The position numbers were made by a program, and so were the translations under genes. Shown here piece by piece: positions 1 through 4,471 of a DNA stretch of 6,940 nucleotides. The DNA is taken from the NCBI GenBank assembly GCA_021778165.1, contig JAJYCU010000034.1:1-6940 (forward strand), read 5' to 3'. Each line of letters begins with the position of its first letter. Position 1 is the first letter of the stretch. Source of the stretch: a bacterium. Its GTDB lineage: Bacteria > Patescibacteria > Saccharimonadia > Saccharimonadales > UBA4665. The notes beneath the pieces were generated by a model. That model was given only the letters and a program-made list of their open reading frames with translations. It was not told the origin of the DNA and did not search any database.

Positions 1-39
1 TCTAGCTTTAGGTAAGTTAGGGTTGATAGAATAAGCCAT
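1..39 (-). CDS. Transposase N-terminus, left IS copy (partial)
   Basis: A reading frame starts with ATG at 39-37 on the minus strand and leaves the window after 13 codons, MAYSINPNLPKAR. Its first eight codons and its whole leader are identical to the copy at the right end of the window. An SD sequence (AAAGGAG, 52-46) stands six bases before the ATG, and promoter boxes are present further upstream. The peptide reminds me of the start of helix-turn-helix, IS481-like (DDE) transposases of candidate-phyla bacteria, where an N-terminal Asn-Pro-x-Leu-Pro motif precedes the HTH. That family call is from memory and rests on very few residues. What the sequence does show is a repeated, outward-facing gene start inside a perfect inverted repeat, as expected for an IS. 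Catalytic residues are outside the window. Confidence 0.6.
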   Translation of the reverse strand, partial: MAYSINPNLPKAR

Positions 40-93
40 GGTAGGCTCCTTTCTGTAGTTATTTGATAGTATTTACAGTATACGGAGCCTACC
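40..93 (-). promoter_or_regulatory. SD-sequestering leader hairpin, left IS copy
   Basis: This is the mirror of the hairpin at 6863-6916. The arms are 93-84 and 49-40 on the minus strand, with the inner stem at 78-74 and 57-53. The SD (52-46) is largely buried in the arm next to the ATG at 39. Only RNA starting inward of about 93 would carry both arms. Confidence 0.7.
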
Positions 94-106
94 TTTTAGG
101 TTGCAA
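77..106 (-). promoter_or_regulatory. Transposase promoter, left copy
   Basis: On the minus strand TTGCAA (106-101) is followed after 18 bases by TATACT (82-77), five of six matches to the -10 consensus. Predicted transcription start is near 70. This lies downstream of one arm of the leader hairpin, so the native mRNA lacks that arm. Confidence 0.6.
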
Positions 107-130
107 TGCTGGTGAGTTACTACGTATTTA

Positions 131-159
131 TTGCTTTTTACCGAATATTATGTTATGAT
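131..159 (+). promoter_or_regulatory. Leaderless promoter of the 224-aa gene
   Basis: TTGCTT (131-136), a 17-base spacer and TATGAT (154-159) preceded by an extended TG (151-152). The ATG at 166 follows the -10 box by six bases, so transcription should start at or within a base or so of the start codon. The promoter begins only seven bases inside the IS end and points into the cargo. Confidence 0.6.
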
Positions 160-165
160 ATAAAA

Positions 166-840
166 ATGGTAACGCCGAACAATTATATCGAAAATCCAGA
201 GGCGAAAAACGCAAGTCAGGATGTTTTATCGACCATCATTGATTTAGCTAAAAGTACTATTAAGAATGACTTAGCTAATAGCATTATAAATACTGGCGAC
301 AAAACAAACGACGATGGTTTTGGCTATTTAAGAACTTTGGACACTTCAATATGCGTAGTATCATATGATAGATACAGCCAAGAAACGAGACAACGTTTGG
401 GCTTGGGCGATATCGAAATAGATATTACTCACTGGCTAGACCCCACTCAACTTGGTAAAGGACTGAATGAATTCTTTAATTTTAAATTCTATGTTGGCAA
501 TGATGGAATTAGAGGTATCAGAATATTTAATATTCGAAAATCGGTAAACTCTCCATTATTTGGTGGTGATAAAAATGATGGATTGCCTGTTTACCTAGAA
601 GATAATAACGAAGCTATATCTAGTATGAAACAGTCTTTCGAGGGACTACCTGAACAAATTCAAGGTACTAATAATAGCGTAGAGCAGCTGATAGAAATAG
701 GAAGAAGAGTAATCGGAGGACTAGACCCTAACGCATTAGAGATGGGGTTATTGAATGTTAATCAACATCAAGCCGAAGAGCTAATTGATTTATTAGTTTC
801 CGCCGAACCTACTACAAACCCATATTTCGAAGAAATATAA
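166..840 (+). CDS. Hypothetical protein, 224 aa, left cargo edge
   Basis: I do not recognise this protein. The open frame reaches back to 106, but those 20 extra codons lie in the IS end and the promoter, so I start at ATG 166, which gives a leaderless mRNA and MVTPNNY. The product is soluble, with no signal peptide or membrane segment. It is acidic and Asn-rich at the N-terminus (about residues 1-50). A mixed, beta-looking middle follows (about 55-125, containing VVSYDRYS and DIEIDITHWLDP), then a helical, acidic C-terminal third with NSVEQLIEIGRR and HQAEELIDLL. One cysteine is visible. The short Asp/Asn/Gly-rich stretch near FGGDKNDGLP could be a surface loop. It is the first cargo gene inside the left IS. 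The gene at the other cargo edge is also an orphan with no clear similarity to it. Confidence 0.75.
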   Translation: MVTPNNYIENPEAKNASQDVLSTIIDLAKSTIKNDLANSIINTGDKTNDDGFGYLRTLDTSICVVSYDRYSQETRQRLGLGDIEIDITHWLDPTQLGKGLNEFFNFKFYVGNDGIRGIRIFNIRKSVNSPLFGGDKNDGLPVYLEDNNEAISSMKQSFEGLPEQIQGTNNSVEQLIEIGRRVIGGLDPNALEMGLLNVNQHQAEELIDLLVSAEPTTNPYFEEI

Positions 841-934
841 TCAATTCTACGAAAACCAAATATACTTGCATCTGCATGCACGATGGTCCTCCAAAGATAA
901 GCATTTTAGTTTGTTAAAGATTCGATTTCTCGAC

Positions 935-952
935 ATCCATTGTACAATGGAT
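935..952. promoter_or_regulatory. 18-bp perfect palindrome over a -10 box
   Basis: ATCCATTGTACAATGGAT is a perfect palindrome. It covers TACAAT (943-948), the -10 box of the following gene, and ends two bases before its ATG. A dimeric repressor binding here would block RNA polymerase. No regulator can be assigned. Confidence 0.5.
943..948 (+). promoter_or_regulatory. -10 box, leaderless start of the 61-aa gene
   Basis: TACAAT (five of six to consensus) lies six bases before the ATG at 955, the same spacing as at the other leaderless genes here. I see no convincing -35 box. Confidence 0.45.
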
Positions 953-954
953 AT

Positions 955-1140
955 ATGCGTATATCGCATTCAAGAAAATACTGGATTTTTAGCCTTTCGA
1001 TATTTTTTGTCTGGGGTGTCGTTTTAATTGCCCATTGGACGATAGGTAGTCCACCACAACTTAAAACATTAGCTGTTTGGTTATTTTTCTACTTCGTAGG
1101 TTGGCTTTTAGCTACAATCGCTAGTAGTGTATATAGATAA
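955..1140 (+). CDS. Small membrane protein, 61 aa, two TM segments
   Basis: Unrecognised small integral membrane protein. I choose ATG 955 (MRISHSRKYW) because a -10 box is six bases upstream. A TTG five codons earlier would lie inside that box. After a short basic N-terminus (Arg and Lys within the first eight residues) come two hydrophobic segments, roughly residues 9-30 and 38-57. A turn containing GSPPQLK separates them, and the protein ends in VYR. The positive N-terminus suggests both ends are cytoplasmic with the loop outside. There is no SD sequence. It stands alone: the next genes are convergent, starting from 1255 on the other strand. Function unknown. Possible control through the palindrome at its promoter. 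Confidence 0.6.
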   Translation: MRISHSRKYWIFSLSIFFVWGVVLIAHWTIGSPPQLKTLAVWLFFYFVGWLLATIASSVYR

Positions 1141-1254
1141 CTTTAACTTTAATTTAATTTATACACAAAAGCAGGCACGATTGCATTCAATAACTCTTAT
1201 GTCAATCATTTAGTATATTTATAGCTAACTAACGCTAATAAAACTACTGTTAAC

Positions 1255-1473
1255 CTATATTTTCATAAACTGAAATAGGTAATAAATAAGATACGCTAGC
1301 CAAAATACAGCTTTAAATATCGCAAAAGCGACTAACTTAATGGTGCCTGAATGAAAGTGCAGATAATAAAATAGAGTACCGATAAAACCAAGAAACCAAA
1401 TTCCACCTATGCCACCATGTTGACTTACATTTATCATTCTCGAGCTAGTATATTTATTATCTTTATTTAGCAT
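1255..1473 (-). CDS. Small Gly-rich membrane protein, 72 aa, DUF4342 partner
   Basis: Small membrane protein with a polar N-terminus (about residues 1-18), then HGGIGGIWFLGFIG leading into a first hydrophobic segment (about 24-42), and a second (about 48-69) ending in YYLFQFMKI. The pattern of a glycine run, GFIG, a TM segment and then an FKAVFW-type TM resembles small unnamed membrane proteins seen in Clostridia and candidate-phyla bacteria. I know no function for them. The gene follows the DUF4342 gene after nine bases on the same strand, so they should be cotranscribed. No clear SD precedes ATG 1473, so translation may be coupled to the upstream stop. The second in-frame ATG (codon 13) is an alternative start. 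Confidence 0.7.
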   Translation of the reverse strand: MLNKDNKYTSSRMINVSQHGGIGGIWFLGFIGTLFYYLHFHSGTIKLVAFAIFKAVFWLAYLIYYLFQFMKI

Positions 1474-1482
1474 AACAACTCA

Positions 1483-1728
1483 CTAAACTTCTCTTTCTAT
1501 TGAAATCGTACATTCAGTAACCAAAGCCGCAATTGCACTAACGGCAGCTAATACTGGTAGTAAAACAGCTCCTACAACACCAATCGTTAGGGGTATCTCA
1601 ATAATTGATTTACCTTCTTTAGTTTTTATTGTAATCTTACGAATATTCCCTTGCTTAATAAGTTCTTTAACTCTTTTTAACAGTTCTTCGCCTTCAACTC
1701 TAAACTCTTCTTTTCGTTGTTTCTCCAT
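1483..1728 (-). CDS. DUF4342 domain-containing protein, 81 aa
   Basis: The whole protein matches the DUF4342 pattern as I know it. An N-terminal amphipathic helix (EEFRVEGEELLKRVKELIKQ, about 7-27) is followed by a basic beta-like stretch NIRKITIKTKEGKSIIEIP (about 29-47). Then comes one hydrophobic segment (about 48-69, TIGVVGAVLLPVLAAVSAIAA) and a short tail with CTISIERE. Some family members carry an N-terminal UBA-like helix, but the biochemical role is unknown. It is probably anchored in the membrane by the single hydrophobic segment. It starts at ATG 1728 with an SD (AAAGG, 1738-1734) five bases upstream, unlike the leaderless genes nearby. It forms a two-gene operon with the 72-aa membrane protein. 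Confidence 0.88.
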   Translation of the reverse strand: MEKQRKEEFRVEGEELLKRVKELIKQGNIRKITIKTKEGKSIIEIPLTIGVVGAVLLPVLAAVSAIAALVTECTISIEREV

Positions 1729-1968
1729 ATTTACCTTTCTTTAGCAGATATGCCTGATAACTCTCATAAGCATACTATTGTAGTAATTAAATAGATGTGG
1801 TTTTTATCACATGGTACATTATCAAGATATAATTAAAAATTACGGACAAAATTACTTAATAAACTTGGAGCCTCATTATAATAGCAATAACCCGTATGAT
1901 AGCTAAAAATCACGATTAGCTTATGATGATCGGTCTACAATTAGAAATGTTATTTTAAATCAATTTTA
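1729..1968. other. 240-bp AT-rich intergenic region
   Basis: I see no gene here. It must hold the promoter of the DUF4342 operon, though I find no convincing -35/-10 pair. TACAAT on the minus strand (1782-1777) is the best -10 candidate. A weak hairpin, AGCTAA with TTAGCT around 1901-1921, lies beyond the stop of the SRPBCC gene and could act as its terminator, but it lacks a T-tract. Confidence 0.35.
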
Positions 1969-2442
1969 TTATTCTAAAAATTTCTCTAGCTTTTTAAGTT
2001 GTTGATTAAATCCCATCTCCATACCTTCAACTGCCATTTTGGCATTTGGGCCAGTATTGTTAATTGTTGCTTTTAATAAAATTCTGGTCTTATTTCCTTC
2101 GTCAAATAATTCTATATGTGTTGTTTGGTCAATTTGAGTTGTTTTTTCTTGTCCTTCAGTCCAAGCCTTAGCATCATAGGATAACTTTAAATTTTCCTCA
2201 ACAATTGTATATCTGGCATCCATCGGCCATCTTACACCTTTATAGGGGCCCATAGCCTCACCCGCAACCATAACAATATAAAATCTTCCACCAACACGTA
2301 AATCTACTTCACATTCAGCTATATCGACGTTATCTGGTCCCCACCATTGACGTAATTGTTCTGGATCTGTCCATGCATTCCAAACCAAACTAGTTGATGC
2401 CTCATAGATTTTGTTTATTTCCAGTTCTTTAATTGGATTCAT
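1969..2442 (-). CDS. SRPBCC / AHSA1-family protein, 157 aa
   Basis: A single START-like (Bet v 1 fold) domain of the activator-of-Hsp90-ATPase-1-like family fills the protein. Family hallmarks are visible. An initial strand with IYEASTSLVWNAWTDPEQLRQWWGP (about 12-36, the usual 'W.a.TdpeqlrqWwgP' signature) is followed by DLRVGGRFYIVM (47-58). The middle contains strands with YTIVEENLKLSYD and THIELFDEGNKTRILLKAT, and the C-terminal long helix (about 138-157, GMEMGFNQQLKKLEKFLE) closes the hydrophobic pocket. Such proteins bind small hydrophobic ligands; the ligand is unknown. The gene follows the ArsR gene with only three bases between stop and start, and its SD (AGGAAGGA, 2456-2449) lies inside the end of arsR. 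ArsR-SRPBCC pairs are common, the regulator usually controlling the pair. Confidence 0.9.
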   Translation of the reverse strand: MNPIKELEINKIYEASTSLVWNAWTDPEQLRQWWGPDNVDIAECEVDLRVGGRFYIVMVAGEAMGPYKGVRWPMDARYTIVEENLKLSYDAKAWTEGQEKTTQIDQTTHIELFDEGNKTRILLKATINNTGPNAKMAVEGMEMGFNQQLKKLEKFLE

Positions 2443-2445
2443 AAT

Positions 2446-2763
2446 TTATCCTTCCTGTTTACTTAACTTTAAATATTCTTCTAAATTATCTAAGCGACTA
2501 GTCCAAGATCTTTCAAAAGAAATTATCCAATTATTTAATTCAATAAATGCATCAGGGTTTAATGAATAAATTCTTTTTTGGGCAACCGGTTTTACATTAA
2601 CTAATCCACTGTTATTTAATATTCGTAAGTGTTTAGATATTTGAGGTTGTCTTACTTTTAAAATTTTCACAAAATCATTGACTGAATATGACTGATTTTT
2701 TAACAATTCTACTATTTGAAATCTATTGGGTTCAGCTAACGCACTAAAAGTTTTTATATCCAT
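2446..2763 (-). CDS. ArsR-family winged-helix repressor, 105 aa
   Basis: Compact winged-helix DNA-binding protein of the ArsR/SmtB family. MDIKTFSALAEPNRFQIVELL (1-21) is the typical opening. The helix-turn-helix runs SVNDFVKILKVRQPQISKHLRILNNSGLV (about 27-55) with QPQISKHLRIL as recognition helix, and the wing follows (VKPVAQKRIYSLN). There is no ELCVC metal site and no cysteine at all, so it is not an arsenic or metal sensor of the classical kind. The C-terminus (WIISFERSWTSRLDNLEEYL) is the form seen in members paired with SRPBCC proteins. The start at 2763 follows a -10 box by six bases and has no SD, so the mRNA should be leaderless. It probably represses its own operon through the operator directly upstream. 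Confidence 0.92.
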   Translation of the reverse strand: MDIKTFSALAEPNRFQIVELLKNQSYSVNDFVKILKVRQPQISKHLRILNNSGLVNVKPVAQKRIYSLNPDAFIELNNWIISFERSWTSRLDNLEEYLKLSKQEG

Positions 2764-2769
2764 ATTTAT

Positions 2770-2799
2770 AATATACTATTTTGAGTATATTCTTGTCAA
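2770..2799 (-). promoter_or_regulatory. arsR promoter, leaderless
   Basis: A perfect -35 box TTGACA (2799-2794), an 18-base spacer and TATATT (2775-2770) are followed by six bases and the ATG at 2763. This is the best consensus promoter in the window. Confidence 0.75.
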
Positions 2800-2808
2800 G
2801 GAATATAC
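2770..2808. promoter_or_regulatory. Probable ArsR operator, three half-sites
   Basis: Three copies of a GAATATAC-like half-site alternate in orientation at 2808-2801 (GTATATTC), 2792-2785 (GAATATAC) and 2777-2770 (AGTATATT), spaced 16 and 15 bases centre to centre. The outer and middle sites form an 8-bp inverted repeat around the -35 box. The middle and inner sites form another (AATATACT, six bases, AGTATATT) running into the -10 box. The placement suits autorepression by the ArsR dimer. Confidence 0.65.
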
Positions 2809-2827
2809 ATTATTTATTTATCATAAT

Positions 2828-2858
2828 AAAAGAACCGACTTATTAAGACGGTTCTTTT
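2828..2858 (-). terminator. Intrinsic terminator after the 58-aa gene
   Basis: AAAAGAACCG (2828-2837) pairs with CGGTTCTTTT (2849-2858). The loop has a further CTT/AAG stem. On the minus strand it lies 14 bases after the stop at 2873 and is followed by a T-rich tail. The plus strand also ends in a T run, so it may work both ways, and it insulates the arsR promoter from upstream transcription. Confidence 0.75.
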
Positions 2859-2872
2859 TAAGTTTGAGATGG

Positions 2873-3049
2873 TTACTTATGGTGTATGAGCCATATTGTA
2901 ACGCCGGTGGAAATTACTACTAAAGCGTAGAATAAACCAAGGCCGACTGGCGAACCCCAACTAAACCAACTTCCCCAAGCCCGCCAATTTTTCATGTGTT
3001 CTCGGTGATGTTGGTCATACCACTCTGTATCAGTTTTTTTATCAATCAT
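2873..3049 (-). CDS. Trp-rich single-TM small protein, 58 aa
   Basis: This short gene starts at ATG 3049 and ends with TAA at 2873-2875. It has a clear SD (AGAGGA, 3063-3058) eight bases upstream and an intrinsic terminator downstream, which makes it a convincing gene despite its size. The N-terminal half is polar and His-rich (EWYDQHHREHMK, 9-20). Next comes NWRAWGSWFSWGSP with Trp at 22, 25, 28 and 31, every third residue, and then one membrane segment (about 33-55, GLGLFYALVVISTGVTIWLI) ending in HHK. The Trp ladder probably lies at the membrane interface. Its codons are visibly more GC-rich than those of its neighbours, so it may have a different origin or be part of the older chromosome. 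I do not recognise it. Confidence 0.75.
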   Translation of the reverse strand: MIDKKTDTEWYDQHHREHMKNWRAWGSWFSWGSPVGLGLFYALVVISTGVTIWLIHHK

Positions 3050-3220
3050 AAATTTTATCCTCTTATAATTAACCTAAAACAGTACTATCGACCATATACT
3101 ATCTACTCTTTAGGTGAATACCACATTCCTAATATGTCACGAGTAATGACTAGGCTGTTGCAAGGTGGATTTATATCATTAATCAAATCTTAACATTATT
3201 AAACAATTCTTATCAAATGA

Positions 3221-3248
3221 ATGACTCAATAGCTTTTATCTTTATGTT
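3221..3248 (+). promoter_or_regulatory. SDR gene promoter (tentative)
   Basis: ATGACT (3221-3226), a 16-base spacer and TATGTT (3243-3248) end eight bases before the GTG start at 3257. There is no SD. A leaderless mRNA starting with GTG is the likely outcome; the boxes are weak. Confidence 0.35.
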
Positions 3249-3256
3249 AATATTAA

Positions 3257-4015
3257 GTGGTGCAAAAGGCATTAATTACAGGTGCAACAAGTGGAATAGG
3301 TAAAGAATTAGCTATTTTGATGGCTAAGTCTAACCATGATTTAGTTTTAGTTGCAAGAAATAAAGATAATTTATTAGCTGTAAAAAATGAGATCAATAGT
3401 TTCTCAAGCGTAAATGTTTCATTCTATCAAGCAGATTTATCCCAAAATGGTTCTGCAGCAAAATTATTCAATGAAACTAAAAAAGAAGGTATTGAAATTC
3501 TTATTAATAATGCCGGGGTGGGTCTTAAGGGAGATTTCTTCCATGATGATTTATCAAAAACTATCCAAATAGCACAACTTAATATGATCAGTCTAATGGA
3601 ATTATCTCATCTATATGGAAATTATTTTTTAAAACAAAATAGCGGTAAAATATTAAACATAGGATCAATTGCTGCCTTTTTGCCAGGACCTAAACAGGCA
3701 GTATATTATGCGACAAAATCATTTGTTAGAAACTTATCTAGGTCACTTGCTTATAATTTAAGAAACTCGAATGTTACAGTTACTACCCTTCATCCGGGAG
3801 TGACTAAAACTAATTTTTTTAATGCTTCAGGGGCTACTAATTTTAGTAAAGGCGCACCTGCATCTTCAGTTGCAGCACTTGGTTATAAAGCAATGATGAA
3901 TGGTAAAATAGAAGTTACTTATGGTCTTTTTAATAAATTCTTAGTAAATTTTGTTCTTAGATTTATCCCTTATAAATACCAAGCATACCTGGTAGATAAT
4001 GCTTCTGAAATATAG
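3257..4015 (+). CDS. Short-chain dehydrogenase/reductase (SDR), 252 aa
   Basis: Classical NAD(P)-dependent oxidoreductase with a single Rossmann domain of usual length. The cofactor motif TGATSGIG is at 8-15. Arg34 after the second strand (LVLVARN) hints at NADP preference. ADL (59-61) contacts the adenine and NNAG is at 84-87. The catalytic tetrad is complete: Asn109, Ser137 (NIGS), Tyr150 and Lys154 (YxxxK). HPG (179-181) follows. The C-terminal part is hydrophobic (about 222-245, NKFLVNFVLRFIP), as in the DltE/YqjQ-like SDR group whose members act on hydrophobic substrates near the membrane. The substrate is unknown. Start: two GTG codons stand in tandem (3257 and 3260). I take the first; the second is one residue shorter. 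The gene stands between a divergent small gene and DUF1653, with its own promoter. Confidence 0.93.
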   Translation: MVQKALITGATSGIGKELAILMAKSNHDLVLVARNKDNLLAVKNEINSFSSVNVSFYQADLSQNGSAAKLFNETKKEGIEILINNAGVGLKGDFFHDDLSKTIQIAQLNMISLMELSHLYGNYFLKQNSGKILNIGSIAAFLPGPKQAVYYATKSFVRNLSRSLAYNLRNSNVTVTTLHPGVTKTNFFNASGATNFSKGAPASSVAALGYKAMMNGKIEVTYGLFNKFLVNFVLRFIPYKYQAYLVDNASEI

Positions 4016-4040
4016 ATATAATTTCGAAAAAATAAAATTA

Positions 4041-4065
4041 CTACTTTTTAAATTAATAAAAGTAG
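4041..4065 (+). terminator. Weak AT-rich hairpin after the SDR gene
   Basis: CTACTTTT (4041-4048) pairs with AAAAGTAG (4058-4065) around a nine-base loop, 26 bases after the SDR stop. There is no T-tract on the plus strand, so termination is doubtful. Confidence 0.3.
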
Positions 4066-4091
4066 AGATACTATCGGTGACTATTTAAATT

Positions 4092-4100
4092 TGATATACT
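4092..4100 (+). promoter_or_regulatory. Extended -10 promoter of the DUF1653 gene
   Basis: TG at 4092-4093, one base, then TATACT (4095-4100). The ATG at 4109 is eight bases further and there is no SD, so the mRNA should be leaderless. No -35 box is apparent, as is common for extended -10 promoters. Confidence 0.55.
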
Positions 4101-4108
4101 TTTTTTAA

Positions 4109-4384
4109 ATGGAAAGACAACCGACAAAAGAAGATAATTACCCCAAAATCGGAATTTACGAGCATTATAAAAGTACTCCTGAAGATCGAAGATATTACCA
4201 AATATTAGGTTTCGCCAGACATACAGAAACAAATGAAATATTAACTATCTATATCCCACTTTATCTTACAGAAAATACTCCTGGACTAAGGCTTCAAGCT
4301 CGACCCCTAGAAATGTTTACTGAAATAATTAATATCAATGGTGAAGAAATTCCAAGATTTCGTTATATCGGACACGAAATTTAA
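4109..4384 (+). CDS. DUF1653 domain-containing protein, 91 aa
   Basis: The protein is essentially one DUF1653 domain. The family pattern is easy to follow. GIYEHYKST (about 15-23) is the opening motif, then YYQILGFARHTETNEILTIYIPLY (about 29-52), where ARHTET is the most conserved stretch, then LQARPLEMFTEII (about 62-74) and finally EEIPRFRYIG (about 79-88). The domain is a small beta-rich fold; no biochemical function is established. It often occurs as a stand-alone small protein or fused to other domains. It is cytosolic, with no signal peptide. It has its own leaderless promoter and lies between the SDR and fusion genes on the same strand. Confidence 0.9.
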   Translation: MERQPTKEDNYPKIGIYEHYKSTPEDRRYYQILGFARHTETNEILTIYIPLYLTENTPGLRLQARPLEMFTEIININGEEIPRFRYIGHEI

Positions 4385-4410
4385 CTGTTAAGTATTTGTT
4401 TGATTTAAAA

Positions 4411-4440
4411 TTTAAAATCCGGAGACTCAAAACATTATTT
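4411..4440 (+). pseudogene. Fragment of a peptide deformylase coding sequence
   Basis: ATCCGGAGACTCAAAACAT at 4417-4435 occurs again at 4896-4914 inside the deformylase domain of the next gene. In the matching frame the upstream copy reads NPETQNII and then a stop two codons later, against DPETQNII in the intact gene (142-149). The differences beyond the exact core include ATC to ATT and ATA to ATT, which are synonymous. This is best read as a decayed remnant of a second deformylase N-terminal region, left by duplication or rearrangement. An alternative is a short duplicated regulatory or recombination site. Confidence 0.5.
4417..4435 (+). repeat. 19-bp direct repeat, copy 1 (intergenic)
   Basis: Identical to 4896-4914 at an offset of 479 bases. 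Together the two copies frame the promoter and the entire DUF1801 part of the fusion gene. Confidence 0.9.
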
Positions 4441-4456
4441 CTTAAAATAAATATTT

Positions 4457-4465
4457 TGTTATTAT
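4457..4465 (+). promoter_or_regulatory. Extended -10 promoter of the fusion gene
   Basis: TG (4457-4458), one base, TATTAT (4460-4465), then six bases to the ATG at 4472. No SD and no clear -35 box: a leaderless start. Confidence 0.55.
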
Positions 4466-4471
4466 TAAAAA

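Larger units (their letters stand above)
16..124 (+). repeat. Inverted repeat, left arm (IS end)
   Basis: Bases 16-124 equal the reverse complement of 6832-6940 without a mismatch (position x pairs with 6956-x). The match stops at 125/6831. The repeat contains the first eight transposase codons, the leader hairpin, SD and promoter, so it is the 5' end of an IS present twice in opposite orientation. The right copy is cut by the window edge, so the true repeat is longer. The probable IS tip reads GTTACTACG inward at 116-124. The exact IS boundary and terminal repeat cannot be fixed without the other end of the element. Confidence 0.93.

Noticed and set aside
106..165. 20-codon N-terminal extension (MLVSYY...) of the 224-aa gene
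   Set aside because: It is read from the IS end and through the promoter. The same MLVSYY appears at the other edge only because the IS repeat is shared. The leaderless ATG at 166 explains the gene better.
883..900. Five-codon frame MVLQR after a TATACT box at 861
   Set aside because: Too short and without any linked downstream gene to call a leader peptide; the box may be chance in AT-rich DNA.
2726..2923. 65-codon open frame on the plus strand
   Set aside because: It crosses the arsR start, its operator and a strong terminator hairpin, so it cannot be a sensible gene.
2996..3193. 65-codon open frame on the plus strand
   Set aside because: It is mostly antisense to and upstream of the SD-led 58-aa gene. 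It has no promoter or SD. Its last 19 codons (from ATG 3134) could encode a tiny peptide, but nothing supports that.
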